Of a stretch of 64,000 bases of DNA, positions 21,734 through 33,925 are shown piece by piece (position 1 is the stretch's first letter; the number at the start of each line of letters is the position of its first letter). Source of the DNA: Sophora flavescens (taxonomy: Eukaryota > Streptophyta > Magnoliopsida > Fabales > Fabaceae); the NCBI GenBank assembly GCA_030762895.1, contig CM061070.1:52388648-52452647 (forward strand). Direction: 5' to 3'. Both the position numbers and the translations under genes were made by a program. The notes below the pieces were generated by a model. It was not told where the DNA came from. It did no database searches and saw only the letters and a list, made by a program, of their open reading frames with translations.

Positions 21734-22156
21734 ATATTCCTTGTGGTTGACAAGAGAGGTGATATCTCTTAGGTTATTGTCTTGAGGCTCTTTCACTGGG
21801 GGAGGTGATATCCCTGGTCTGTGAGGAGTGTTCTCTATTGTAAAGGTTCTAGTTGATCCTGTTTAAAATCGAGAATTGATTGAAAACCTTTGGTGGTATT
21901 GCCTTGGGGACTGGAAGTAGGCCATGTGGGTAGTGTGTGGCCGAACCAGGATATATCATTGTGTTCATCTTCTCATCCTTTATCTCTTTATTTCTGCATT
22001 TAACATTTGTTCGAACATTTTTATTTGCACGCGACATTTACATACTCCTTTACAAAGTATTTTAAAAGGATTATAATTTTAATTTGTTAAAGTTTTTGAA
22101 AAACACAGTACACACATAATTCACCCCCCTATTGTGTTTGGAGTCACTTGTCAACA
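21734..22156 (+). mobile_element. Copia-1 5' LTR, 3' end only
   Basis: Matches 51211-51638 of the 3' LTR and ends GTCACTTGTCAACA. The first 1 kb is gone, replaced by the family A2 gypsy LTR. It holds the short C tract (ATTCACCCCCC) seen in all Sirevirus LTRs here. Confidence 0.9.
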
Positions 22157-22158
22157 AG

Positions 22159-22169
22159 TGGATCAGAGC
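22159..22169 (+). other. Copia-1 primer binding site
   Basis: TGGATCAGAGC is the initiator tRNA-Met site with one T missing, 2 bases after the LTR. Confidence 0.75.
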
Positions 22170-22176
22170 TTAACTC

Positions 22177-23585
22177 TTGGATATAAAGGACGAAACCGTC
22201 TCAAGAGGAAAGATGACTTCAAACAGTTTCGGTAAAGAGGGAAACTCCGTAAACAGACCCCCATCTTTCAATGGTGAAGGGTATGGTTATTGGAAAGAAT
22301 GCAAATTTTTCTTGAAGCTTTTGATATTGATATTTGGGACGCTGTGGAAAATGGTCTGTTTGTTCCCAAGCACGAAGTCAATGGTGCTTTGGTGGATAAA
22401 CTGAGAAATCTCTGGACCGACGAGGAAAAGAAAAAGGTCCAAAACAATTTGAAAGCTAGGAACATCATCACTGCAGCTTTAAGCTACAATGAGTTCTATA
22501 GGGTATCAAATTGCAAGACCACAAAAGAAATGTGGGACACCCTTCAATTGACCCATGAAGGTACTACTGAGGTCAAAAGGGCTAGGATGAACACATTGAC
22601 CCATGAGTATGAGCTATTTAGGATGATACAGGATGAAAGCATACAAGATATGCAGAAACGTTTTACCCATATTATAAATCATCTTAGGGCTCTTGGGAAA
22701 TCTTTTAATAATGAGGATTTGATAAATAAAGTGCTTAGATGTTTGAATAGAAATTGGCAACCCAAAGTAATTGCTATATCTGAATCTAGAGATTTATCAT
22801 CTATGTCTTTGGCAACTTTATTTGGTAAATTGCAGGAAAACGAGCTTGAACTATATCGCCTCATGGAAAGTGAGGAAAGAGATAATAAGATAAAGAAAGA
22901 TCATGCACTCAAAGCATGCATGATTGAAAAAGTTGAAGATAGTGACTTTGATGATTGTGATAGCCTTGATGAAGACGAGGAGGAGATGAGCCAAATGATC
23001 CGCAAGTTTAAAAAGTTATTAAGGCGAAAAGGCAAAGCAAAACAAGTCTCCAATCCTAAAAAGAAAGATGAGGAAGAAGGGACCCATTTCAACCCAACAT
23101 GCTACAAGAGCGGCAAAAAGGGTCATATAAAACCTGACTGTCCTATAGGCCAAAGATAGGATAAAAGGCCACGAAAGGACCGAAGAGAAAGAAGGGCATT
23201 GCTTGGGAAGACAATGATATGGATTCATCCGATGAGTCGGATAATGAAGAGGCAAATTTATGTCTCATGGCAAATCATGAGGAAGATGAGGTAAATGACC
23301 TTGAACTTGAAACTGGGTTATCTTATGATGAATTCTTTCTTGCTTGTGAAGAATTGAATGATGAAACTATTAGACTTCCAAAAATTATTTCTTCATCCAA
23401 GAAAACCATCTCCCTTCTTGAACCTAAAATCTATGTGTTAAACAAAGAGATGGAAGCCCTTAAAGAAAAACTAGTTGTTTTAAACAAAACTTCATCATGC
23501 TTATCTTGTGAAAATAAAAAGAATGAAGTTTCTAAATGTAATGAATGCAGCGTCTTGAAAACTAAAATTGAGGATTTATATAACA
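22177..23585 (+). pseudogene. Copia-1 gag, 5' part (Sirevirus)
   Basis: Gag starts at ATG 22177 or 22213 (MTSNSFGKEGNSVNRPPSFN). A one-base shift near 22290 moves the frame at WKE. It then runs 289 codons: MQIFLEAFDIDIW, ARNIITAALSYNEFYRVSNC, TTKEMWDTLQLTHEG, the UBN2-type gag domain of copia elements, and a Lys/Glu-rich region. The knuckle CYKSGKKGHIKPDC has Ser in place of its second Cys. A stop at 23157 is followed by an open acidic, coiled-coil-like stretch (23219-23593, EANLCLMANHEEDE). Gag is cut at KIEDLYN by Copia-2 and resumes at 48615. Two open frames of this size show moderate decay. Confidence 0.88.
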
Positions 23586-23619
23586 TGAAATAACCAAAGT
23601 TAACACAAGAAGGGGGGTT

Positions 23620-23678
23620 TGTAACACCCTGATTTTCGCATAAGGGTATAGGTTAATTTGGATGCCTAGTTGTTGTTG

Positions 23679-23714
<36 letters not shown>

Positions 23715-23783
23715 AAGTTAGTATTGTTATTTATATATTTGATAATGTAATGGTTATTAGTGTTGTAGTATTTTTTATACATA

Positions 23784-23868
<85 letters not shown>

Positions 23869-25584
23869 GTATATATTATTACATATGATAATATGTATTT
23901 TAATATATGATTATTTGAATTAATATGAGATTATGTCCCTTAATGTGTGATCTTATATTGATATATGATTTTGTATGTGATTTTATATGTTAATATATAA
24001 TATGTGTTTTTATTAATAATAAGTGATTAAGAAAAATATTATGAGATATCGTCTGATTTAGTATTTAAATCGAGATAGTGTATCTCCTAGGTTTTAGTCC
24101 CTCAATTAATCAGATTTGAGTCCTTATTAATATAGGATAAACCTCTTTTTGAATATCTCATAAGATCTTAGCATAATTTCCTGAGGATCCTATCTAGAAA
24201 TAACTACCAAATATGTCTTTAAACTTCCATCGAACTTTTGACCATCTTAGAGTCCGATTTTGGATTCGATCGTTACACTTTAAGTTGTAGATATTTCTCT
24301 GAGATTTCTAACGACACCAAGAACGCCGCAATCGGAAACTTGTAGCTCAAGTTATGGTCAAAATACCGATCTGTATACAGTTTGGGCTGAAATAGGAGCC
24401 CGTTATGCCATAACTTGTATTTATACCATAAGACTCGACCTAAACCCTATTTCTCACATTTTTAACCTCAGAATAGCTGCCTCTCTTCATCTTTCTTAGT
24501 TTTCCCTTGAACCCCTTGAAGTTCTTGGAGTTTGTGAGTCCGTTTGATAGAGAAGTTACGTGTGTTAGTATCATTTGAGGTAACATAGTTATCCCTCCTT
24601 AATCTCTTTTTCCCTTTCTTTTGAATTGGGGATTAGTTGGTTATTGTCTTCCCATCTTGTTTGGCCAAGGGTTGAGGAACTCATTGAGCCGCTCGAGGGA
24701 ACGTGTCTAGTTTGCCAACGTTATCATTTGGGAATCTTCATACCAGGTATGGGGAGAAGGGCTAGTATGAACATGTAGGCTACGGGTTAGCGTAAGATGA
24801 AGGGTTAACCCATAACCCCGGTGTTTGATTAAATGCCTATATGACTGTTTGTATGATAACATGTTTATATGCCTCTATTTCTATTTGTTATATGATGTTA
24901 ATTGTTGTGATGATGATATTGACATGACTGTTATTAATTGATTTATGTTGGTATGAATGTTCTTGTTATTGACTGTCGTCTGTTATGAACATGCTGAATG
25001 TTGATGCCATGTTGTAATGAGTTATAATCATTATTGGCTGTTGTTTGATGTTGTGCTCTTAAAGAGTGTTGATTGTTGAGGATGTTAATGCCAACAATGA
25101 TGTTAAGACGTTAAAATATATTAATAATGATAATGAGAATTAAGGGATGTTTTCCCAGTTGTTCATAGGACATGAATGTAGTATGAGAGGTAAGGTTATG
25201 TTCATAGGGCATAGTTAAAGACCCTAGTATTGATTAGTGAGTGTTCTAGGGACATTAATAACGAAGCTATGATAAAAGGATTAATTCCCCGTGATGATAA
25301 GACATGAATATTAATGAAGAATAGTTAAGATTAATGAAGCTGATGTTTCATGGATTAGTAAAAGCCAATAGGTTGAATCTGTGAATTGTCCCAAGGATTT
25401 GGGAAAGGGTTTCTGCCCTGATTAGTACGACTACGCTCCATTGAGCACGACTATGCTTAACAAGGAGCATGCCTATGCTCCAGCTTGAAACCCAGAGCAG
25501 GGCGCGCATTTGAGCACACCCGTGCTCAGCAGGTAGCACGGACGTGCTTGCCTACAGGTCCAATACGCCGGTGCTGAGGGTGAG
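23620..25584 (+). mobile_element. Gypsy LTR family B, first part (split)
   Basis: Begins TGTAACACCC inside the Copia-2 left LTR. It contains ATT and CA/TA microsatellites (23687-23710, 23785-23868), the box CATACCAGGTATGGGGAGAA shared with Gypsy-2 LTRs, and a cluster of AGCACG/CGTGCT inverted repeats at 25425-25570. It breaks where Gypsy-2 begins at 25585. The other half is 33926-34832. Flanks read GGGTT (23615-23619) and AGGTT (34833-34837), a 5-bp duplication with one mismatch. No coding sequence. Confidence 0.85.
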
Positions 25585-25896
25585 TGTAACACCCTGAATT
25601 TCACCCTACGTTAATAAATGTTAATATATGTTAGACTTAGCTTATATATGCTTGTTATACTTGTTCTTGATGTCTAAGTTCATGTTTGGGGAAGTTTAGC
25701 CATAAAAAGGTTCAATCCTTTTAGAATCCTAGTAACCTGTTTCACTGTTTTGGCCATCTCTCGAGTTCTAGATGTCCGATTGAGGTGATCTTTAATACGT
25801 TGCAAAGGTAAGAGAATTATATACAAGTCTTATTTTATGTGTTTTGGCCATTTTAGTTGTTTAGTAGACCTCGCGCCTCAATATTTGTTCATGAAC

Positions 25897-26052
25897 TGTG
25901 TCTACCGAGACACAACTGTGTCTCCTGATAGACTGTCTGTGTCTATTTCTCGCAAACGTTGTTTTGACCAGAACACAGCTGTGTCTCCTGATAGACACAT
26001 ATGTGTCTGCCGAGACACAGCTGTGTCTCCTAATAGACACAGCTGTGTCTAA
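25897..26052. repeat. GACACA/TGTGTC palindrome array
   Basis: About six inverted repeats of GACACA and TGTGTC around a 2-base centre (AC, GC or TA), separated by TCCTGATA or TCCTAATA. They end 26 bases before the likely TATA box. The 3' LTR holds about nine at 31923-32172. Confidence 0.9.
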
Positions 26053-27181
26053 TTCTCAAAGATGTTTTTCACTGACAATATAAATAAGTGAGTCAGGAGG
26101 GTTACAAGTTACAACCCTTATTTTGACTCTTCCTCTCAATCTTTGGCTGTCAGAAACCCTCTTCTCTCCTTGCCCTTGAACCTCCTCAAGTCTCTTGGTG
26201 TTTTCTTTTGCGATTGGAGAATAAACCATGCATTAGTGTCAATTAAGGCAATCTTGTAAACCCTTGTTAATCTCCTTTTGTTTTCTTGAATTAGGGATTA
26301 ATTACTCCTTCTTTCTTTGATGTTCTTAATCAAGATCCTTTGAACCGTTCAAGTGAACCAAGTTTGGATTAGCTCAAAGTGACCGTAGATTAGATCGTCA
26401 TACCAGGTATGGGGAGAAGGATAGTATGAACATTAGGCAATGGGGTACCGTAAGATGAAGGGTTCCCATGACCCTATTGTTTGTTAAACTGTTAATTGAT
26501 GCCTATCACATGTTTGATTATATGTTTAATTGATTATTGGTATGCCAGTTATGAATGTCTAATTGCTATAATTGTTTTATGGTTCATGATGTTGAATGCC
26601 AATTTATATGTTTGATGATATGTGTTATGTCATGATTAATTGGTTAAATTGGTATGTTGAATGCATCATGAATGTTGTTAGTTTGATGATGTTGAATATG
26701 CCATGGTTGAAAGTATGGTGATTTATGATGAACACGTTAATAAAACTCTAATTGGTTAAAATAGGGCTCTTTATTAACATGGTAATTAAAGGAATAATTT
26801 CCCCAAAAGTATTATAAAACATGAATTTAGTAGTGAGAGGTGAGGTTAATGTTTGATGGTCCTTGACTAGACCCTAGGACTGATTAAGAGTGTTTAGGGA
26901 GTTTTTGGCTAAAGAACATAACCAAACCTGCCCAGTCAGTACGACCATGCTCCAAGAAGCACGACCGTGCTTAACAGGGGGCACGCATGTGCGCTCCCAA
27001 TTAGAACAGTGACGTGAACTAAAGGATTAAAGGGTAGTTATACCCAAATGTCCCAAAATGATGAAATAATACACCAATCGAATGATAACAAGTTAGATAA
27101 CTTAATTAAATATTAATTAAGATAAGCAAGAATAACAAATTGCTTAAGCCGGTGCCCGGTGGGTTACTGCACGTTGATATG

Positions 27182-27587
27182 CTTTGGTTCTTTTTGGCCA
27201 AAGCGGCATCGATGCTTTTTGGTCGAGGTGGTGATGAGTTGAACCTTAGTGCTTTTTGGCTAAGGGGGCCTTGACCCAGAAGGGTTAAGGTGTTGACGTT
27301 GATGTTGGTGATAAGTCTTGGGTGCTTATTGGCCCAAGCAAAGAAGGTGGTTGCCTTGTTTGTTGTTGTGCTCATGCATTCATATGTTGAAGTTGTTAGT
27401 GGGGGAAGTTCAACATAGGGGAGGTCATCCTAGAGTACAGCGATCTGGCCAAGTATCGGGTGGTTTACCCAAGTTTTGGTAAACCGTGCGCCCACACGGT
27501 GGCGTACCCTCGTTATGGTGCGTTGGCTATCCAAGGGGTTCACTCATGGTTTGGTGGACTGTCGGCATTGGTATTTTTTGACCAATG
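27182..27587. repeat. Hairpin array with constant loop
   Basis: Five hairpins with 6-base arms and a 10-base loop of consensus TGCTTTTTGG: CTTTGG/CCAAAG (27182), CATCGA/TCGAGG (27208), CCTTAG/CTAAGG (27244), CTTGGG/CCCAAG (27317), CATTGG/CCAATG (27566). Among them is a second type with 8-base arms and 8-base loop (GGTTTACC/GGTAAACC at 27462-27485). The 3' LTR repeats the set at 33303-33710. Confidence 0.88.
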
Positions 27588-28208
27588 TGGATATGTAACT
27601 CCGAAGTTTCCTTCCTAGTCAATATCGATAGTTTAGATCCACATGCATAATGGAGTAGCGGAGTAGTGTTGCACCACATAGCATACGTTGGTTGATTTAA
27701 TATGTTTATATAATTATATGTTGATGCTAAATGATGAAAATGCTATGTATATGATGTATGTTCATCTTGCTTACTATCTCCATGCCGATGTGTTTATATG
27801 TTTTCTTACTCCCCGTTTTCTATGTTTCTGTTGTTGGCATGTATCTCTTTATGCAGAGGACGGTGAGTAGCCAGTGGAGGAGTGACTCTGAGGAGCCGCG
27901 ACTCTCGTTAGGATTTATCAGTAGTTGTAGTTGTTTTTAGTTTGTTTCAGTTGTATTCCGAGGATTTTATTCCGGAACGGTTATACCAGATCTGTATATG
28001 ACATCGGGGTTGAGTTATGTTTTATGCTTTTGATGTTCATGTTTACGTTTTATCTTTTTACAACTTTTTATGTTTTTCTGCGTTGAGACATTACAATGTG
28101 GTGCTTTCTATCCGATTTTTATTTTATGAAATAAATGCATGTTTTACTTTTATATCTTTACCTCCTAACGCTTTGTATAACATGCGGGATAGAGGGTGTC
28201 ACATTTAG

Positions 28209-28220
28209 TGGTATCAGAGC
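28209..28220 (+). other. Gypsy-2 primer binding site
   Basis: TGGTATCAGAGC, complementary to initiator tRNA-Met, 5 bases after the 5' LTR. Confidence 0.92.
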
Positions 28221-28358
28221 AGGTCTGTCCTATCAGGCCGTGGTATGAGTCTGTTATGTATCTTCTGTGTGCTCTTGTATGAATTATTTATATGCAATAT
28301 AGACAATGTTACGTCGTACTAAGTACCTATAGCTTCGTTTTGGCATGACTTACTGCAT

Positions 28359-29399
28359 TTGGTGGTTTGTCTTGGACGATCCAAGAAGCATGTGAGTGTT
28401 TCTTTTAGAAAGGCTGTTATGTTATCAATTGATAATATGAACTTTGCAGTTGATGTTGTGTGCTTACCTTTAAAGGATCTTGATGTTATCCTTGGTATGG
28501 ACTGGTTATCTTCCAAACACGTCCTCCTAAATTGCTTCGATAAAACCATAGTGTTTGGAACTCCTATGGAGTCTAAGGATCCGACCTTTCTATCTGCCAA
28601 CCAAGCCAGAGCTTCAATGAAAGACGAGGCCCAAGTGTTCATGATGTTGTTTTCCCTGGAATTAGAGAGCCCTCCTGATGTCAGAAGTGTGCATGTTGTG
28701 CAGGAATTTCCTGAAGTGTTCCCGGGGGATGTTTATAACTTGCCCCCTAAGAGAGATGTTATGTTCACCATAGATTTAGTGTTTGGCACCGTGCCAATAT
28801 CCATAGCGCCCTATAGAATATCTCCTATAGAGCTAGCTAAGTTGAAGGAACAGTTAAAGGATCTGATCCAAAAGCAGTTTATTAGGCCTAGCATATCCCC
28901 CTGGGGTGCGCCAGTGTTGCTAGTAAAGAAGAAGGATGGCAGTATAAGGTTGTGTGTCGGCTATCGACAACTCAACAAGGTGACCATTAAGAATCGGTAT
29001 CCCCTCCCTAGGATTGATGATCTTATGGACCAGTTGATAGGCGCTTGCGTCTTCTCGAAGATAGATTTGAGGTCAGGGTACCATCAGATTTGGGTTAAGT
29101 CTGAGGATATCTCGAAGACAGCGTTTAGGACGCGTTATGGTCACTATGAGTACTTGGTTATGCCCTTTGGTGTTACCAATGCTCCTGCTGTGTTCATGGA
29201 CTACATGAACAAGACCTTTCACCCTTACTTGGATAAGTTTATGGTGATTTTCATAGATGACATCTTAGTGTACTCCAAGACCAAGGAGGAACATGAGGAA
29301 CACTTAAGGGTTGTCTTGCAGACCCTTAAGGAAAAGCAGTTGTATGCTAAGTTAGTTCTGGCTAGGAGAGGTGAGTTTCTTAGGACATGTCATCTCTAA
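28359..29399 (+). pseudogene. Gypsy-2 protease end and reverse transcriptase
   Basis: Open for 346 codons. It enters in the protease C-terminal half (VILGMDWLSSKHVLLNC). Gag and the protease active site are missing, because only about 100 bases separate the primer region from here, so a large deletion removed them. RT follows: FIRPSISPWGAPVLLVKKKD, RLCVGYRQLNKVTIKN (Gly where Asp is usual), FSKIDLRSGYHQI, MPFGVTNAPAVFMDYMN, and the intact box FIDDILVYS. A one-base shift before EFLRTCHL ends the frame. Tekay/Del-like by wording and by its long LTRs. Confidence 0.9.
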
Positions 29400-29950
29400 A
29401 GGTGGCATAACCGTGGATCCGGCTAAGGTTGAGACAGTGCTCTAGTGGGAAGCGCCGAAGTCAGTGACCGAGATTTGGAGTTTCTTGGGTTCAGCAGGGT
29501 ATTATAGGTGGTTCATAGAAGGTTTCTCTAAGATAGCTTTACCCTTAAACCGTCTCACCAAGAAGGGACAACTCTTTGTGTGGGACTCTAAGTGTGAGGA
29601 AAGTTTCCAAACCCTTAAGGATAGGTTAACATCAACACCAGTGTTAGTTTTTCCAGATCCTAGTAAACCTTTCATAGTGTACTGTGATGCATCGAAACAA
29701 GGTTTAGGTTGAGTGTTGATGCAAGATGGTAAGGTAGTAGCTTATGCCTCTAGGCAGTTGAAAACCCATGAGAAGAACTACCATACCCTTGACCTAGAGT
29801 TAGGGGCTGTGGTATTTGCCTTAAAGATCTGGAGGCATTACCTTTATGGAGCAAAGTTTGAGGTCTTTAGTGATCATAAGAGTTTGATGTATCTATTTGA
29901 TCAAAATGAGTTGAATATGAGGCAGCGTAGGTGGATGTAGTTTTTAAAGG
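29400..29950 (+). pseudogene. Gypsy-2 RNase H
   Basis: Continues RT: a stop in the VLQWE block, SFLGSAGYYRWFIEGFSKIA, VYCDASKQGLG, a TGA where Cys is expected (29710), then MLMQDGKVVAYASRQLKTHE, LDLELGAVVFALKIWRHYL and FSDHKSLMYLF. A TAG replaces the Glu codon after RRWM. RNase H would remove template RNA. At least three stops. Confidence 0.88.
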
Positions 29951-29953
29951 ATT

Positions 29954-31594
29954 ATGAGTTTGATGTTATACCACCCAGGAAAATCCAACGTGGTGGCAGA
30001 TGCCTTAAGTAGGAAAACCTTGCACGTCTCCGCTTTGATGGTTAGGGAGATGGATCTGATCGAGGAGTTTAGAGGCTTGAGTTTAGCTTGGGAAGTTATC
30101 CCTAAGAGCATTAGGCTTGGAACCTTGAATGTTACCAACAGTTTGATGGATCAGGTTAGAGAGAGTCAGAAGATAGACCAATTTTTCTTAGACCAGATAG
30201 AGTTGCTCGCTCAGGGTAGATACCTTAGTTTTAAGGACGGGAGTGATGGAATTTTGAGGTTCAAGGATAGAGTCTGTATACCAGACGTCCCGGAGCTTAG
30301 AAAGTTGATCCTTGAAGAAGGACATAGGAGTGGATTGAGTGTGCACCGAGGTGCCACTAAGATGTATCAGGATCTTAAGAGGATGTTTTGGTGGCCTAGG
30401 ATGAAGAAAGATGTGGTTGAGTTTGTGTACGCTTGTTTAGTTTGCCAAAAGGCTAAAATAGAACACCAGAAGTCGTCAGGTAAGGTGCAGCAATTAAGTA
30501 TCCCAGAATGGAAATTGGACATTATTTCCACGGATTTTGTGTCTGGACTCCCTAGGACTCCGGCTGGTTTTGAGGCTATATGGGTTGTTGTGGATAGACT
30601 AACTAAGTCCGCCCATTTCATCCCTATGAACATGGAATATCCTTTGGAAAAGTTGGCTAAGCTGTACATCAAAGAGATAGTTAGGCTACATGGTGTACCT
30701 TCTAGCATAGTTTCAGATAGAGACCCGAGGTTTATCTCTAGGTTTTGGAATAGTTTGCAAGTGGCCTTAGGAACGAAGCTTAGCCTTAGTTTAGCTTATC
30801 ACCCGCAGACTGATGGTCAGTCTGAGAGAACCATCCAGTCCTTAGAGGATTTGCTTTGTGTGCTAGAACAATTGGGTAGTTGGGACAAGTTTTTGCCCCT
30901 GATAGAGTTTATCTACAACAATAGTTTCAATTCCAGTATTGGGATGTCACCTTATGAAGCTCTTTATGGGAGGAGATGTTGGACACCCTTGTGTTGGAGT
31001 GAACTTGGTGATAGTGTTGTGTTAGGACCTGAGATAGTGCAAGAAAACACAGATAAAGTGAGGATGATTCAGGAAAAGATGAAGGTGACACAGAGTAGGC
31101 TAAAGAGCTACCATGACAAAAGGAGGAAGGCGCTCGGATTCCAGGAAGGTGATCATGTGTTCTTGAGAGTTACCCCGACAACTAGGGTTGGTATAGTGGT
31201 GAAAGCGTAGAAACTAACTCCTAGATTCATTGGTCCTTACCAAATTCTAAAAAGAGTCGACGAAGTCACCTACCAAATAGCCTTACTGCCGTTCTTGTCC
31301 AATCTTCATAGTGTCTTTCATGTGTCGTAACTCAGAAAGTACATTCATGACCCTAGTCACGTGATAGTACCTGATACCATACAGTTAAAATAGAACTTGA
31401 CTTTTGAGGTATTACCCCTTCGAGTCGAGGATAGGAGGGTGAAGCAGCTAAGAGGCGAGGAGATTCCTTTGGTCAAAGTCGTTTGGAGTGGGGCTACTGA
31501 GGAGAGTGCTACTTGGGAACTGGAAAGCAAGATGATGGAATCGTATCCGCACCTTTTCAATCGAGGTGAGTAGAAATTTCGAGGACGAAATTTT
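29954..31594 (+). pseudogene. Gypsy-2 integrase with C-terminal tail
   Basis: Open 29954-31210 (418 codons), beginning YHPGKSNVVADALSRK after a one-base deletion. The zinc-binding His and Cys residues are present (EGHRSG, SVHRG, ACLVCQ). The catalytic triad is intact: Asp in IISTDFVSGLP, Asp in VSDRDPRF, Glu in GQSERTIQ. After KA come three stops, then the tail with LTFEVLPLRVEDRRVKQLRG and GATEESATWELE, the chromodomain-like end of Tekay-type elements, and the terminal FRGRNF. The catalytic core is the best kept part of this element. Confidence 0.92.
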
Positions 31595-31595
31595 T

Positions 31596-31610
31596 ATAAG
31601 GGGGTGGAAT
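31596..31610 (+). other. Gypsy-2 polypurine tract
   Basis: ATAAGGGGGTGGAAT lies directly before the 3' LTR and would prime plus-strand synthesis. Confidence 0.85.
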
Positions 31611-33925
31611 TGTAACACCCTGAATTTCACCCTATGTTAACAAATGTTAATATGTGTTAGACTTCGCTTATATATGCTTGTTATACTTGTTCTTGATGTC
31701 TAAGTTCATGTTTAGGGAAGTTTAGCCTTAGAAAGGTTCAATCCTTTTAGAGTCCTAGTAACATGTTTCACCGTTTTTACCATATCTTAAGTTTTAGATG
31801 TCAGATTGAGGTGATCTTTAATGCGTTGGAAATCTAAGAGAATTATCTACAAGTCTTATTTTATGTTTTTTGGCCAATTCAGTTATTTAGTAGGCCTCGT
31901 GCCTCAATCTTTGTTCGTGAACTGTGTCTGCCGAGACACAGCTGTGGCTATTTCTCGTAAACGTTGTTTTGGCCAGGATACAGCTGTGTCTCCTGATAGA
32001 CACAACTATGTCTACCGAGACAAATCTGTGTCTCCTGATAGTCACAACTATGTTGAATTCCTAGAACGCTGATGACACAACTGTGTCTTCTGATTGACAC
32101 AGCTGTGTCAGCACTCAAACACTATTTTGGCTAGGACACAACTGTGTCTCCAAATAGACACAGTTGTGTCTAGTTCTCAAAGATGTTTTTCACTGATAGT
32201 ATAAATAAGTGAGTTAGGTGGGTTACAAGTTACAACCCTTATTTTGACTCTTCCTCTCAATCCTTGGCCGTCAGAAACCCAATTCTCTCCTTCCCCTTGA
32301 ACCTCCTCAAGACTCTTGGTGTTTTCTTTTACGATTGGAGAATAAACCGTGCATTAGTGTCAATTAAGGTAATATTGTAAACCTTTGTTGATCTGCTTTT
32401 GTTTTCTTGAATTGGGGATTAATTAATCCTTCTTTCTTTGATGTTCTTGACCAAGATCCTGTGAACCGTTCGAGTGGACCAAGTTTGGATTCGCTCAAAG
32501 TGACCGTAGATTAGATCGTCATACCAGGTATGGGGAAAAGGATGGTATGAACATTATGCAAGGGGGTAGCATAAGATGAAGGGTTCCCATGACCCTATTG
32601 TTTGTTAAACTGTTAATTGATGCCTATCACATGTTTGATTATATGTTTAATTGATTATTGGTATGCCGGTTATGAATGTCTTATTGCTATAATTGTTTTA
32701 TGGTTCATGATGATGCATGCCAATTTATATGTTTCATGATATGTGTTATGTCATGATTACTTGGTTAAATTGGTATGTTGAACGCATCATGAATGTTGTT
32801 AGTTTGATGAAGTCGATTATGCCATGGTTGAATGTATGGTGATTTATTATGAACACGTTAATAAAACTCTAATTGGTTAAAATAGGGATCTTTATTAACA
32901 TGGTAATTAAAGGAATAATTTGCCCAAAAGTATTTTAAAACATGAATTTAGTAGTGAGAGGTGAGGTTAATGTTTGATGGTCCTTGACTAGACCCTAGGA
33001 CTGATTTAAGAGTGTTTAGGGAGTTTTTGACTAAAGAACATAACCAAACCTGCCCAGTCAGTACGACCACGCTCCAAGAAGCACGGCCGTGCTTAACAGG
33101 GAGCACGCCCGTGCGCTCCCAATTAGAACAGTGACGTGAACTAAAGGATTAAAGGGTAGTTATACCCAAATGTCCCCAAATGATGAAATAATACACCAAT
33201 CGAATGATAACAAGTTAGATAACTTAATTAAATATTAATTAAGATATACAAGAATAACAAGTTGCTTAAGCCGGTGCCCAGTGGGTTACCGCACGTTGAT
33301 ATGCTTTGGTGCTTATTGGCCAAAGTGGCCTCGATGCCTTTTGGTCGAGGTGTTCATGAGTGGAACCTTAGTGATTTTTGGCTAAGGGGACCTTGACCCA
33401 GAAGGTTTAAGGTGTTGACGTTGATGTTAGTGATAAGTCTTGGTTGCTTATTGACCCAAGCAAAGGAGGTGGTTGCCTTGTTTGTTGTTGTGCTCATGCA
33501 TTCATACGTTGAAGTTGTTAGTGGGGGAAGTTCAACATAGGGGAGGTCATCCTAGAATACGGCGATCTGGCCAAGTCTCTGGTGGTTTACCCAAGGTTTG
33601 GTAAACCGTGCGCCCTCGCGATGGCGTACACTCGTTATGGTGTGTTGGCTATCCAAGGGGTTCACCCATGGTTTGGTGGACTGCCGGCATTGGTGCTTTT
33701 TGGCCAATGTGGATATGTAACTCCGAAGTTGCCTTCCTGGCCAATATCGATAGTTTAGATCCACATGCATAATGGAGTATCGGAGTAGTGTTGCATCGCA
33801 TAGCATACGTTGATTGATTTAATATGTTGATATAATTATATGTTGATTCTAAATGATGAAAATGCTATGTATATGATGTATGTTCATCTTTCTTACTATC
33901 TCCATGCCCATGTGTTTATATCTTA
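31611..33925 (+). mobile_element. Gypsy-2 3' LTR, right end missing
   Basis: Matches the 5' LTR up to TGTGTTTATAT (5' LTR about 27800), then passes abruptly into family B sequence. The last 400 bases are deleted. The palindrome array (31923-32172) is longer than in the 5' LTR, with an added unit at about 32070-32140. A donor-like GTAATATT lies at 32369. Confidence 0.9.

Larger units (their letters stand above)
25585..28203 (+). mobile_element. Gypsy-2 5' LTR, 2.6 kb
   Basis: Starts TGTAACACCC and ends GGGTGTCACA; the primer site begins 5 bases later. It matches the 3' LTR from 31611 to 33925 closely. It contains the ACACAGCTGTGT palindrome array, a TATA box (ATATAAATAAG at 26078), a leader, AGCACG/CGTGCT repeats at 26940-26998 and the hairpin array. 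An AG acceptor-like TTTATGCAG lies at 27848-27856. Confidence 0.93.

Noticed and set aside
23666..23848. 60-codon Cys-Val and Asn repeat frame
   Set aside because: Translation of CA and ATT microsatellites in LTR-B.
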